A stretch of DNA of 64,000 bases from Bacillota bacterium (GTDB lineage Bacteria; Bacillota; Clostridia; Peptostreptococcales; Acidaminobacteraceae): the NCBI GenBank assembly GCA_025210655.1, contig JAOARG010000035.1, positions 1-64,000 of the forward strand, read 5' to 3'. How positions within the stretch are numbered: position 1 is the stretch's first letter; every line of letters starts with the position of its first letter. The position numbers and the translations under genes are program-made. A model generated the notes under the pieces. That model ran no database searches, was not told the origin of the DNA, and saw nothing but the letters and a program-made list of their open reading frames with translations. Positions 54,344 to 63,480 of this stretch are shown here, one piece after another.

Positions 54344-55549
54344 ATGCAATATAGAAATTTGGTAAAAGGTGCGGAAGATTTGTCTGTACTTGGATATGGA
54401 TGTATGAGATTTCCTACTAAGGGTAATAGAATAGATGAAGAGTTAGCAGAAAAACAGATTATGTATGCATATGATAAGGGTGTTAACTATTATGATACAG
54501 CTTATCCTTATCATGGTGGAAAAAGTGAAGTGGTCCTAGGAAAAATTATTAAGAAGAATGGTATTCGTGAAAAAGTATATATAGCTGATAAATTACCTGC
54601 ATTTCTGATTAACAAAGCAGAACAAATTAATAAATATTTCGATACACAAATTGAAAGACTTGACACTGATTATATAGATTATTATTTGATGCACATGCTG
54701 GACAGTCTGAAATCATGGGAGACCTTAAAAGATTTTGGAATTCTAGATTTTATCGAAGAGAAAAAGAAGAGTGGTGCAATAAGGCATATCGGCTTTTCTT
54801 TTCATGGAAGACCAGAAGAATTTATTAAGATATTAGAGGATTATGAATGGGAGTTTTGTCAAATTCAGTTTAACTACTTAGATGAGTACAATCAAGCAGG
54901 TTTAGCTGGCTTGAAAAGAGCACATGAACTTGGCATAGGTGTAGTAATTATGGAACCACTAAGAGGTGGGAGTCTTGCTGCAAAGGCGCCTGATAAAGTA
55001 AAGAAAAGATTTGATGAATATCGTGAAAAAAGATCACCAGCACATTGGGGGCTAAGATGGATATGGAATCATAAGGAAGTTGCAGTAGTACTTAGTGGAA
55101 TGAATGTTGATGAACATGTTAAAGAAAACATAATGGTAGCTAATGAGTCACTTCCGGGATGTATGAATGAAGAAGAAGAAAAGGTAGTCAATGATGTTAA
55201 AGAAATTTATCGCGAACTAATGAAAGTACCATGTACTGGATGTAATTATTGTATGCCATGTCCTTTCGGAGTTGATATACCAGGAGCATTTAGTGATTAC
55301 AATAGTAAATACTTTTTTGGGGGAAGAACTGCTCAGGCACTATATGTAGGTAGATCTATGGGGGCTTTTGGGATAAAAAAAGCAGGAGCTGATTTGTGTA
55401 CAGACTGCGGAAAATGTGAACTTCATTGCCCTCAAGAAATAAAAATAAGAGATGAACTAAAAAATGCTCATAAAGAATTGGACAGCAAGTTAATGAGAGC
55501 GGGAATAAAAGTTGCTTCCTTATTTATGGGGAGGAGAAGTAGGGATTAG
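54344..55549 (+). CDS. Aldo/keto reductase with C-terminal ferredoxin-like domain
   Basis: 401 residues. An aldo/keto reductase barrel (about 1-285; DTAYPYHGGKSE with the catalytic tyrosine, lysine in ADKLP, IGFSFHG) precedes a C-terminal domain with two cysteine clusters. These are CTGCNYCMPCPFGVDIP and CTDCGKCELHCPQEI, which should bind two 4Fe-4S clusters. Such fusions are common in anaerobes; the substrate is unknown. ATG 54344 has AGGTGGAG upstream. A ladder-palindrome starts directly at its stop codon. Confidence 0.88.
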   Translation: MQYRNLVKGAEDLSVLGYGCMRFPTKGNRIDEELAEKQIMYAYDKGVNYYDTAYPYHGGKSEVVLGKIIKKNGIREKVYIADKLPAFLINKAEQINKYFDTQIERLDTDYIDYYLMHMLDSLKSWETLKDFGILDFIEEKKKSGAIRHIGFSFHGRPEEFIKILEDYEWEFCQIQFNYLDEYNQAGLAGLKRAHELGIGVVIMEPLRGGSLAAKAPDKVKKRFDEYREKRSPAHWGLRWIWNHKEVAVVLSGMNVDEHVKENIMVANESLPGCMNEEEEKVVNDVKEIYRELMKVPCTGCNYCMPCPFGVDIPGAFSDYNSKYFFGGRTAQALYVGRSMGAFGIKKAGADLCTDCGKCELHCPQEIKIRDELKNAHKELDSKLMRAGIKVASLFMGRRSRD

Positions 55550-55703
55550 TTGGTGGTGTATTTCTGCTATTGGCAGAAATGGTAGTGTTACTCAATACCT
55601 TCTGTATTTTGTGGTGGTGAGCTTGCTTTAGCAAACTCACCACCACAAGCATTTATGCGCGTACACTAGCATTTTTTCACCAGAAAAAATACACCACCTA
55701 CAA
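55550..55703. repeat. Ladder-palindrome element (family C)
   Basis: Left rungs TTGGTGGTGTA (55550-55560) and GGTAGTGT (55581-55588), right rungs ACACTAGC (55663-55670) and ACACCACC (55691-55698). Arms are tttctgctattggcagaaa, a weaker one, gcatttatgc and attttttcaccagaaaaaat. The centre is GTGGTGGTGAGCTTGC pairing with GCAAACTCACCACCAC around TTTA. It has the same topology as families A and B with unrelated sequence. Confidence 0.72.
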
Positions 55704-55758
55704 ACTATATGCTATAATAATATTCTAGAATATAGTTTGAAAAAGTTAGGAGATAAAG

Positions 55759-56061
55759 ATGGAAAACATAAAAGCATTACTAGAGGAAATTTTAACAGAA
55801 GTATTTAAAAATAATGATAAGTTGACTGATGAAGAAGGTTATACTTTCATTGAAGTAAATAAAGATGAATTTCTAAAGTTATTTGAAGATTCAAATTTAG
55901 AAGAGTTAGTACTCGGAGACATGGAAGGTTTTGAAATCCATGATATGGGTGTACTAGTTGTAGACATGCTAGAAGAATTAGAACTTGCTGAGTGTAGTCT
56001 AGTGTCTGATGGAAGTTCTTATGTTATTTACCCTTATGAGGCACTTGAACATTTGTTGTAA
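55759..56061 (+). CDS. Small acidic protein of unknown function
   Basis: 100 residues, strongly acidic, no membrane segment or cysteine motif except one near the end. TTAGGAG precedes the ATG. No family is recognised. It lies between a ladder-palindrome and a terminator with tandem flanks, so it is monocistronic. Confidence 0.6.
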   Translation: MENIKALLEEILTEVFKNNDKLTDEEGYTFIEVNKDEFLKLFEDSNLEELVLGDMEGFEIHDMGVLVVDMLEELELAECSLVSDGSSYVIYPYEALEHLL

Positions 56062-56218
56062 GTTAGTAGATCGTAGTTAGTAGATAGTGGGTAGTAGTTA
56101 GTGGGTAGTGGATAGGAAAATATAAAAAGCCTTATTTTGGATTTTTCAAAATAAGGCTTTACTTTTTTAAAACAACTTTCCACTACCTACTACCTACTAC
56201 CTACTACCTACTAAACAA
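56062..56218. repeat. Terminator with inverted GTAGTTAGTAG flanks
   Basis: A left tract of GTTAGTAGATCGTAG / GTTAGTAGATAG units (56062-56115) is complementary in kind to CTACCTACTACCTACTA units (56182-56212). Between them lies the bidirectional terminator AAAGCCTTATTTTG / AAAATAAGGCTTT (56126-56160). The tracts extend the stem to about 150 bases. Confidence 0.7.
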
Positions 56219-56674
56219 CTACATAAGTATAAAAGTCTTGAGTTTTCTCTTTTCCCATATATAAACATTTTCAATCTCACATGTATTTGTATCAACCTGT
56301 TGATAGGAGATTTTGAAGTCGTTTTTTTTGGCGAACTTGTTGCCTAGAATATTTTTTTTGAATACTGAAAAAGCAAGTTTATGATATTTTTTCTTAACAT
56401 AGTTTATCATTTCAGATCCTATATGATTAGCTTGATGTTCTATTGAAACAAAAATCATTCCAACTGTGTCTTCTGACCAAATGCTAATAAAACCTAGGAT
56501 GGTATTGTTTTTTTCATAAACATAAGTGTCGGAGTCAATTAAATATTTATTTTTTATTTGATCCTTAGCATTATCCCAATAAATTTGATCAATAAAATCG
56601 TGGGACTTTATAATAGATTCATGCCAAATCTCTAATACACGATCTATATCCTTATAATTCATTTTTCTGATCAT
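56219..56674 (-). CDS. GNAT family N-acetyltransferase
   Basis: About 151 residues. It opens MIRKMNYKDIDRVLEIWHESI, typical of the YjaB-like GNAT group. VGMIFVSIEHQANHIGSEMINYVKK (about 74-98) is the acetyl-CoA region, with an unusual HIG in place of the usual RGxG. I chose ATG 56674 with AAAGGAA before it over an in-frame start 42 bases upstream. The substrate is unknown. Confidence 0.72.
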   Translation of the reverse strand: MIRKMNYKDIDRVLEIWHESIIKSHDFIDQIYWDNAKDQIKNKYLIDSDTYVYEKNNTILGFISIWSEDTVGMIFVSIEHQANHIGSEMINYVKKKYHKLAFSVFKKNILGNKFAKKNDFKISYQQVDTNTCEIENVYIWEKRKLKTFILM

Positions 56675-56997
56675 AAACAATTCCTTTTCAATATTATTTG
56701 TAGTAAAAATGTACATACATCTTCATTATACATCATGTTAAGAAAACTTCAAATTATACCTACGATTTTTATTGTAAAATATTATAAAATACTTTATAAT
56801 GTATACAGATGATGTGTTTATACTTAAGTTGGCTCGCTTAACTATGAATACATATGATGGACAATACGTGAATAATATGCCACAAAAGTTTATGTGACAA
56901 ATTTACGTAGATGTCTTTTTTTTGTGCATATTAAAAGATTCTCTAGCAAAAATGTAAGTTAGAGAGCTTGACGGAATTTTAATTTAGGGGGAAAAAC
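56675..56997. other. Intergenic region upstream of the acetate-type transporter
   Basis: AT-rich. A hairpin at 56941-56964 (CTCTAGC with a GTTAGAGAG partner) precedes the transporter's GGGGGAAAA site. A lone CTTAACTATGA (56837-56847) matches the CRISPR repeat core, but no second copy or flanking repeat is seen. No gene. Confidence 0.4.
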
Positions 56998-57543
56998 ATG
57001 AACGCATTCAATCCCGAGGCAATCGGAGTATTTGGTTTAGTAGTTACAGTTTTCGTATTTGGTTTAGAGCAAATTGGAGTAAACGTAGATGGAGATCATA
57101 ATGAAATTGGTAAGACAGTTTCTTACGTAGCATTCTGGTTTGGTGGAGTTGCTCAGGTTTTTACAGCAATTATGATGAGTATTTTTGGTTTTGCTGGTGA
57201 AAATTCAACTTTCATTGCAACTGTATTTGGATTATACGGATTCTTCTGGTTAACTGCGGCTAACCACTTTAGACATGGTGGAGACAAGAAAATGTTAGGT
57301 CACTTTTGTGGGGCTGTAGGTATTATTACTGCATTTTTAACAGTTATTGCATTTAAATTAGGTTTAATCTGGCCTTTAGGTGTTGTTTTAGGTTTAATCA
57401 TTCTTTTAATGGCAGCTTTAGTTGTAGCCCTTACTGGAATTAACCCTAAATTTATAAAAGTTGCTGGAGTTTTAAACATTCTTATCGGAATCGGTGGACT
57501 GTTTATTTTCTGGTCAGCTGTAACACATGGATTACATTTATAG
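56998..57543 (+). CDS. Acetate/succinate transporter, GPR1/FUN34/YaaH family
   Basis: 181 residues with six predicted membrane helices. NAFNPEAIGVFGLVVTVF matches the family NPAPLGL-type opening. FWFGGVAQVFTAIMMSIFGF and GLYGFFWLTAANHF match its central motif. Members (SatP/YaaH) take up acetate or succinate with protons. AGGGGGAAAA precedes the ATG. A terminator follows, so it is monocistronic. A link to acetate and formate metabolism is plausible. Confidence 0.75.
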   Translation: MNAFNPEAIGVFGLVVTVFVFGLEQIGVNVDGDHNEIGKTVSYVAFWFGGVAQVFTAIMMSIFGFAGENSTFIATVFGLYGFFWLTAANHFRHGGDKKMLGHFCGAVGIITAFLTVIAFKLGLIWPLGVVLGLIILLMAALVVALTGINPKFIKVAGVLNILIGIGGLFIFWSAVTHGLHL

Positions 57544-57558
57544 TTAATAATTGAGCCT

Positions 57559-57594
57559 AAAATGGACCTGAAAATATTCAGGTCTATTTTTTTT
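57559..57594 (+). terminator. Terminator after the acetate-type transporter
   Basis: AAAATGGACCTG pairs with CAGGTCTATTTT (one G-U) around AAAATATT, then TTTT. Confidence 0.85.
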
Positions 57595-57664
57595 GAAATA
57601 AATGTTATTTAAACAATTTTTACGGGTATAATGTGAAAGATTCTAAAGTAGGAGGTAGAAATAG

Positions 57665-58963
57665 ATGAAAATGAAGAAGTTCGTAGCCATTTTAATGGTA
57701 GTACTGCTTGTAGCAGGGGTGTTAGCCGGTTGTGGTAGTTCTCAAAGCTCAAGTGCTCCTCAAGATGAGAAGCCTGAACTAGTTGAACTTAACTACTATT
57801 CTCATCCAGATGAGAAGGGTGTTATGTCAAAAATGATTGAGAAGTTCCAAGAGGAAAACCCAAACATTAAAGTTAATTTAATTGAATTACCAGCAGATAC
57901 AAACAAAAAATTAACTATGATATCAACTGCTTTACAGGCAGAGGATTCATCAATGGATGTATTCGATGCTGATGTAATTTGGCCAGCAATTTTTGCTTCT
58001 GCTGGATGGGCTGAGCCACTTGACAACTACATGACGGAAGAAGACAGGGATCAGTTTTTACCAGGTGCTGTTTTTGCAAATGAATATATGGGCAAATACT
58101 ATGGTATTCCATATAGAACTGATGCAGGAATGCTTTATTACAGAAAAGATTTACTTGAAAAGCATGGTAGGGATGTACCGGAGACTTGGGAAGAGTTGGT
58201 TGAAACTGCTCAATACATAATGGGGAAAGAAGAATCTATAACATCGGGTCATGCGGGATCTTGGAAGCAATATGAAGGTTTAACATGTAACCTTACAGAG
58301 TTTGTATGGTCATTTGGTGGGGATTTCTTAGACAACAAAGGAAATGTAATATTTGATTCTAAAGAATCAGTTTCAGCAATGGAAACTATGTCTGGTATGA
58401 TTAATCAAGATAAGATTACTCCAGAAGGTGTTATTACTTTTGGTAGTGGAGACGCTAGAGCAGTATTTTTTGCTGGAAATATGGTCTTCTTAAGAGACTG
58501 GCCATCGGGATGGAGTAAGTCTCAGGATGCTGAAAATTCAAAGATTGTTGGTAAAGTTGGTATTGCACCACTTCCAAAGGGATCTATGGAAAATGAAAGT
58601 TATTCGACATTAGGTGGATGGCAAGTAATGGTTTCTAAGTTCTCTGAACATAAAGAAGAAGCTGTTAAATTTGCTATCTTTAGAGCTAGTGAATACTCTC
58701 AAATTCTTGCAGCTGAAGAGTTGAGTCATATTCCAAGTAGAAAAGCTCTTTATGAAAATGAGGAAGTACTTGCAGCTATGCCTTTCTTAAAGGATATGTA
58801 CCCTGCAATCATTCATGCTTACCCAAGACCAAAATCGCCTTATTATGCTGAGCTTTCGAATATCTTACAAATTGAAACTCAAAGAGCATTTATTCAGGAA
58901 AAGACACCTGAAGAAGCTGTTATGGACGCGGCAAAGCAAATGAGAGAAGTGTTAGGTCAATAA
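57665..58963 (+). CDS. Extracellular sugar-binding lipoprotein of ABC importer
   Basis: 432 residues. The lipobox LVAGVLAGCGSS puts the lipidated cysteine at about 22. The mature part is a type 1 periplasmic-binding-like solute receptor (LNYYSHPDEKGVMSKMIEKF, DVIWPAIFASAGWAEPLDNYM, IPYRTDAGMLYYRKDLLEKHG), typical of maltose or oligosaccharide importers. GTAGGAGG precedes the ATG. Two permease genes follow. The sugar is unknown. Confidence 0.9.
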   Translation: MKMKKFVAILMVVLLVAGVLAGCGSSQSSSAPQDEKPELVELNYYSHPDEKGVMSKMIEKFQEENPNIKVNLIELPADTNKKLTMISTALQAEDSSMDVFDADVIWPAIFASAGWAEPLDNYMTEEDRDQFLPGAVFANEYMGKYYGIPYRTDAGMLYYRKDLLEKHGRDVPETWEELVETAQYIMGKEESITSGHAGSWKQYEGLTCNLTEFVWSFGGDFLDNKGNVIFDSKESVSAMETMSGMINQDKITPEGVITFGSGDARAVFFAGNMVFLRDWPSGWSKSQDAENSKIVGKVGIAPLPKGSMENESYSTLGGWQVMVSKFSEHKEEAVKFAIFRASEYSQILAAEELSHIPSRKALYENEEVLAAMPFLKDMYPAIIHAYPRPKSPYYAELSNILQIETQRAFIQEKTPEEAVMDAAKQMREVLGQ

Positions 58964-58971
58964 GAGAGACT

Positions 58972-58997
58972 AGGGTTGTATCATTTGATACAACCCT
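58972..58997 (+). promoter_or_regulatory. Intercistronic hairpin in the ABC operon
   Basis: AGGGTTGTATC pairs with GATACAACCCT between the binding-protein gene and the first permease, without a T run. Such stems often protect the binding-protein part of the message, raising it over the permeases. Confidence 0.6.
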
Positions 58998-59018
58998 GTT
59001 CTTTAAGGGGGAACACAA

Positions 59019-59912
59019 GTGCAGAAGATAAAAGAGAGAGAAAAAATAGGCTATTTATTTCTAGTGCCTGCTATTGTGTTGATTTTAGTATTTATAATTT
59101 ATCCAGTAATTAACACAATATATATGAGTTTTTTTAACACTAGAATACAAACTCTTTCTCAGGGTTCACAGTTCATTGGATTTGATAATTTTAAAAAGGT
59201 AATGTCTGATGACCAGTTTAAAGTATCATTAATATTCACACTTAAGTTTACTGTTATTGCAGTATTTCTAGAAACTATTATTGGAATGTTGTTTGCAGTA
59301 ATAATGGATAAGGCTATGAGATTTCAAGGTATAGTTAGGGCATCTATACTTATTCCTTGGGCTATACCAACAATTGTTTCAGGCTTGATGTGGCAATTTA
59401 TGTATAGTTCTCAATATGGTATTGTAAATGCTATTCTTATCAAACTTAAGATAATTGGTCAATCAATTCCATGGTTAACAGATGAATTTTGGGCAACAAC
59501 TGCAACTATTATTGCTGATGTATGGAAGACGACACCATATATGTCTTTACTAATACTAGCTGGGCTTCAAACGATACCTAAACAACTATATGAAGCTGCT
59601 AGGATTGATGGAGCTTCAAGGTGGCAGATTTTCACAAAAATAACTTTGCCCCTCATCAAACCGATACTTGCAGTAGCAATATTATTTAGAGTTTTAGCAA
59701 CATTTAGGATATATGACTTAGTAGCTGTCTTAACCAATGGTGGTCCAGCAAATAAAACTGCCAGTTTATCATTATATACTATTAATACATATTTCAATTT
59801 TGGTAATATCAGCTATGGAGCAACTTTGGCTACTGTAACTTTCCTTATTTCATTATTGATAAGTTTCTTATTTTTAAATGGACTAAAAGAGAAAATCAAG
59901 GGGGTGGAGTAG
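59019..59912 (+). CDS. Sugar ABC transporter permease, MalF-like
   Basis: 297 residues with six predicted membrane helices. The EAA loop that contacts the ATPase is EAARIDGASRWQIFTKITLPLIKP (about 191-214). It starts with GTG at 59019 after AAGGGGG. The next permease gene begins at the following base, so they are translationally coupled. It forms the heteromeric channel with that protein. Confidence 0.9.
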   Translation: MQKIKEREKIGYLFLVPAIVLILVFIIYPVINTIYMSFFNTRIQTLSQGSQFIGFDNFKKVMSDDQFKVSLIFTLKFTVIAVFLETIIGMLFAVIMDKAMRFQGIVRASILIPWAIPTIVSGLMWQFMYSSQYGIVNAILIKLKIIGQSIPWLTDEFWATTATIIADVWKTTPYMSLLILAGLQTIPKQLYEAARIDGASRWQIFTKITLPLIKPILAVAILFRVLATFRIYDLVAVLTNGGPANKTASLSLYTINTYFNFGNISYGATLATVTFLISLLISFLFLNGLKEKIKGVE

Positions 59913-60746
59913 TTGGCTAAAAAAAGCAAAGTTAAAGAAGGTTTGTATCTTTTATTCGTTATTTTCTTTGTAGGTAATATAATTTTTCCATTCCTTTGGC
60001 AACTTATAAATTCATTCAAAACACAGGTTGATTTGTTTAGTATTCCACCAGTATTTTGGCCGAGTGAGTGGACTTTAGATAATTATAGAGAAGTATTTAC
60101 CATGCAGCCGTTTTTATTATATTTGAAGAATAGTTTTGTTATTTCGACTATGGTTACAATTATTTGTATATTGATTGGTTCTATGGCAAGTTATTCTATT
60201 TCTAGAACAAATATAAAAGGGAAGAAACTATTTATGGTTGGTTTACTGACTATTACATTGCTTCCTCCTATTACGATTATAAATCCCATATATAGATTGT
60301 TAAAAACTATGGGACTACTTAATACATACTTGGGACTTACCCTTGCTAATACTACTTTGCAATTACCAATGACTGTATGGTTCTTGCAAGGGTTTTTTCA
60401 AAAAATCCCCAAGTCTATTGAAGAAAGTGCTGAGCTGGATGGTGCCAGTGTAATCCAAGTGTTTTTTAGAATAATATTGCCCCTAGTATTACCTGGTGTA
60501 TTTACTGTGGGCATTCTAACCTTTATTGGTGCATGGAATCAATACTTGTTTGCACAGGTCTTGAATCCTTTAAAAATTAGAAGAACCGTTACAGTAGGTT
60601 TGACTTTATACCAAACTGATTATACTGTTCCTTGGGGAACTATGACCGCAGCATCAGTAATAATAACTTTTCCTTTGATAATTATGGTATTGATTATGCA
60701 AAGAAGAATTATTTCAGGAATGCTTGATGGTGGTATAAAAGAGTAG
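59913..60746 (+). CDS. Sugar ABC transporter permease, MalG-like
   Basis: 277 residues with six membrane helices. The EAA loop is ESAELDGASVIQVFFRIILPLVLPG (about 169-193). It starts with TTG at 59913, preceded by GGGGGTGGAG. No ATPase gene follows, so the importer probably borrows a shared MsmX-type ATPase encoded elsewhere. A terminator follows. Confidence 0.9.
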   Translation: MAKKSKVKEGLYLLFVIFFVGNIIFPFLWQLINSFKTQVDLFSIPPVFWPSEWTLDNYREVFTMQPFLLYLKNSFVISTMVTIICILIGSMASYSISRTNIKGKKLFMVGLLTITLLPPITIINPIYRLLKTMGLLNTYLGLTLANTTLQLPMTVWFLQGFFQKIPKSIEESAELDGASVIQVFFRIILPLVLPGVFTVGILTFIGAWNQYLFAQVLNPLKIRRTVTVGLTLYQTDYTVPWGTMTAASVIITFPLIIMVLIMQRRIISGMLDGGIKE

Positions 60747-60750
60747 ATTA

Positions 60751-60780
60751 AAAAATCCGTTGACTTTCAACGGATTTTTA
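60751..60780 (+). terminator. Terminator of the sugar ABC operon
   Basis: AAAAATCCGTTGA pairs perfectly with TCAACGGATTTTT around CTT. Confidence 0.9.
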
Positions 60781-60818
60781 TCGTGCCTTCTGTTATAATA
60801 AAAAGGGGTATATTTATC

Positions 60819-61601
60819 ATGAAATTTGGGTTATTAGGTGCTGTTAATATTGAAAATACAGTAGAAGCTAAATATAAGTATATAGAAAAATTAATGGCAT
60901 TAAGAAACGGTATGGATATATTATGTTTTCCTGAAATGTTTTTCATATCAGATTATAAAGAGATTAGCTATGATATAATAAAGAAACTTGAATCAATACG
61001 ATTGTTAATTAAGGCAAAAGTAATTGAATGGGACCTAGCTGTATCTTACGGTACGGTGGTATGTGAGAATAATGATTTCTATATTGCTCAGATAATTGCT
61101 TTACCTGATGGTAGAGAATATGAGTATAGAAAAATGATTTTAGGTAAGAATGAAAGAAAACACTTTAAGAGTGGAGAAGAAATTTGTTTTTTTGATTATA
61201 AGGGTATAAGATTTGGTGTTTTACTATGTATAGAAACCCATCTGCCGGAACTATCTTATCTTTATAAAAGGAAAGGTTGCCAAATTATCCTAGCTCCTTT
61301 TAAAATGCCGGGAACTATGGAGAAAAGAATAGAAATCTGGAAGAAGTATATTCCGGCTAGATCCTATGACTATAACTTGATACATATATGTAATAACTAC
61401 TATGGTGGAGTATATGCTACTGATGGTAAAGGTGATAATATTGATATAAAAAATGATGGAAATATAAATTACCTTGATATAGATTTTAAAGATGCATTTA
61501 ATAACAGGGTGGAGTATTTTGATTATTCAAGAAATGATCTGATTGAGAAATATATTGATGAGTTTAGAACGGGAGATAAAGATGACACAAGGAAAGAATA
61601 A
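60819..61601 (+). CDS. Carbon-nitrogen hydrolase (nitrilase superfamily)
   Basis: 260 residues. The catalytic triad is visible: glutamate in LCFPEMF (near residue 43), lysine in EYRKMILGKNE (near 106) and cysteine in GVLLCIETH (near 140). Members cleave amide or nitrile bonds. ATG 60819 has AAAGGGG before it; an upstream GTG-type start would enter the preceding terminator. The CHR gene starts inside its last 20 bases, so they are coupled, though a shared function is unclear. Confidence 0.82.
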   Translation: MKFGLLGAVNIENTVEAKYKYIEKLMALRNGMDILCFPEMFFISDYKEISYDIIKKLESIRLLIKAKVIEWDLAVSYGTVVCENNDFYIAQIIALPDGREYEYRKMILGKNERKHFKSGEEICFFDYKGIRFGVLLCIETHLPELSYLYKRKGCQIILAPFKMPGTMEKRIEIWKKYIPARSYDYNLIHICNNYYGGVYATDGKGDNIDIKNDGNINYLDIDFKDAFNNRVEYFDYSRNDLIEKYIDEFRTGDKDDTRKE

Positions 61602-62142
61602 ATATTTGGAATTATTTTTAACATTTTTTAGGATAGGATTGTTTACAATCGGTGGTGGATATGCAATATTACCAATGTTGAAAAAAGAGTTTGTAGATGA
61701 GAAGAAAATAATGACGGAGGATGAGCTATTAGATTTTTATGCTATTAGTCAATCTACTCCAGGGATTATTTCAACAAATGTTTCAACATTTATAGGTTAC
61801 AAAGAAGCTGGTTTTCCAGGAGTGATTTTCTCTAGTCTTGGAATGGTTACCCCTTCTTTAATTATAATAATAATAATTGCTGCTTTTTTTGATAATTTTG
61901 CAGAAATAGTATATGTTCAAAAGGCTTTTATGGGAATAAGAATTGTGATTTTAGCATTGATTCTCAATGCAGTACTAAAAATGGGTAAAAAATCTATAAA
62001 AAATTTGATGGGTTATATTATTCTTATAGCTAGTTTCTTAGCTGTAACATGGGCTGGAATTACACCTATACTTGTCTTATTTCTATCTGGATTTATTGGT
62101 TTTATAATGGGTGCATATAGAGAAAAGGCTGGTGAGAAATAA
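61582..62142 (+). CDS. Chromate transporter family half-protein 1
   Basis: 186 residues with one CHR domain (FLTFFRIGLFTIGGGYAILPML and DFYAISQSTPGIISTNVSTFIG) and about six membrane helices. Short CHR proteins are encoded in pairs and act as heterodimers; substrates are anions, chromate in some. ATG 61582 has CGGGAG before it. The stop overlaps the start of its partner by one base (TAATG). Confidence 0.88.
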   Translation: MTQGKNKYLELFLTFFRIGLFTIGGGYAILPMLKKEFVDEKKIMTEDELLDFYAISQSTPGIISTNVSTFIGYKEAGFPGVIFSSLGMVTPSLIIIIIIAAFFDNFAEIVYVQKAFMGIRIVILALILNAVLKMGKKSIKNLMGYIILIASFLAVTWAGITPILVLFLSGFIGFIMGAYREKAGEK

Positions 62143-62702
62143 TGGAGTATATTAAAATATTTTTTATATTTTTCAAAATTGGCTTGTTTACAATAGGTGG
62201 CGGGTTAGCAGCAATTCCTTTATTACAGGTAGAGGCTTTTTCTAGGAATTGGGTTACACCAGAGTTTTTTACAGATATGATAGCAGTGAGTCAATCTACA
62301 CCAGGTCCTATAGGGGCGAATATGGCTACATATGTAGGTTTTAATGAGTTAGGGATTGCTGGTGCAATAGTAGCAACCCTTGGCCTAATATGTCCCGCTG
62401 TAATTATAGTATATTTGATATCAAAATATCTACTACATTTTAATGAAAAGAAAATTGTAATAGATGTATTCAGCGGACTTAGACCAGCTGTAGCAGGTAT
62501 GATATTAGCAGCAAGTTATAATATAGCAAAAGTAACAGTATACAAGGGAGATATATTCCACCCAACTGGAAATATAATAGAAATGATTGATATCAAAAAC
62601 TCAATATTATTTATAATTTTCTTTGCTCTAATAAGCAAATTTGACAAGCACCCAATATTCTTCATAGTCTTAGGAGGAATAGTTGGGAATTTGATACTTT
62701 AG
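62142..62702 (+). CDS. Chromate transporter family half-protein 2
   Basis: 186 residues, the second CHR half (FFKIGLFTIGGGLAAIPLL and MIAVSQSTPGPIGANMATYVGF). It overlaps the first by one base and surely pairs with it. A terminator with tandem flanks follows. Confidence 0.88.
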   Translation: MEYIKIFFIFFKIGLFTIGGGLAAIPLLQVEAFSRNWVTPEFFTDMIAVSQSTPGPIGANMATYVGFNELGIAGAIVATLGLICPAVIIVYLISKYLLHFNEKKIVIDVFSGLRPAVAGMILAASYNIAKVTVYKGDIFHPTGNIIEMIDIKNSILFIIFFALISKFDKHPIFFIVLGGIVGNLIL

Positions 62703-62815
62703 GAAAGTAGTTAGCAGCTAGTAGCTTGTAGGTATATAAAAGGGACAGTTTTGATTTCTCAAAACTGTCCCTTTATTATCTACTATCTACTATCTACTAT
62801 CTACTAACAACAAAC
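62703..62815. repeat. Terminator with inverted GTAGTTAG / CTACTATCTACT flanks
   Basis: The left tract AGTAGTTAGCAGCTAGTAG (62706-62724) and right tract CTACTATCTACTATCTACTA (62781-62806) enclose the terminator AAAAGGGACAGTTTTG / CAAAACTGTCCCTTT (62738-62774). It has the same plan as 56062-56218 with a different terminator. Confidence 0.7.
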
Positions 62816-62822
62816 CACGACC

Positions 62823-63314
62823 CTACTTATATCCATCCTTATAAACATTTTCATACTCATCCTTAGTGCAATCAATATACTTGTATTTGCCTTTCCAGTC
62901 ACATTTATAATAGCTACTTCCTTCTATAACTGGCCACATTGCACCATGATCATCTACATAAAACTTTTTTGTCTTGACATTGTATTTAAGAACATAATTT
63001 CTATTACTGTTTTTTGATGCAGTATTTTGAGTTTGAAGAGTATTTTCTAAGTATTTGAAATTAGAAGGTATTACTTCAATCGATGGTGTATCAGAACTTT
63101 CCGTTAACTCTGATATCTTAATCCCGTCAATCTCTCCATACTTTGTTACTTCCAGCCTAGCAAGTTCAATAATACTCTTACTATTATACAAATCAGTTTT
63201 TATAAGTGACAGCTCACGCATATCAGAATATTTTGGTACGGCTATAGCTGCAATGACAGATAAAAGTGCTATTACAATTATTAGCTCAATTAATGTGAAA
63301 CCACGCTTATTCAT
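62823..63314 (-). CDS. Type IV pilin-like protein (pseudopilin)
   Basis: 163 residues. MNKRGFTLIELIIVIALLSVIAAIAVPKYSDMRE is a perfect class III prepilin signal: a five-residue leader, cut after glycine, with glutamate at mature position 5. The C-terminal part is small and polar with a CDWKGKYKYIDCTKDEYEN segment holding two cysteines. AGGAGGGAACAA precedes the ATG. No prepilin peptidase or assembly ATPase is nearby. Confidence 0.85.
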   Translation of the reverse strand: MNKRGFTLIELIIVIALLSVIAAIAVPKYSDMRELSLIKTDLYNSKSIIELARLEVTKYGEIDGIKISELTESSDTPSIEVIPSNFKYLENTLQTQNTASKNSNRNYVLKYNVKTKKFYVDDHGAMWPVIEGSSYYKCDWKGKYKYIDCTKDEYENVYKDGYK

Positions 63315-63480
63315 TTGTTCCCTCCTAAATTTTACTATTTATAATTTATCACAAAGGGGAAAATATTACCATAGATTTTAGGGTAAATTTTGTGTAAAAT
63401 ATTATTATAAATAGTGAACTGATTAGGGAAATAATGCTATAATGATACAAGACAGTAATTTTAGGGGGAGGAGTGGAATT

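Noticed and set aside
56837..56847. Lone CTTAACTATGA as a third CRISPR locus
   Set aside because: Only 11 bases match the repeat, with no leader, spacer or second repeat.
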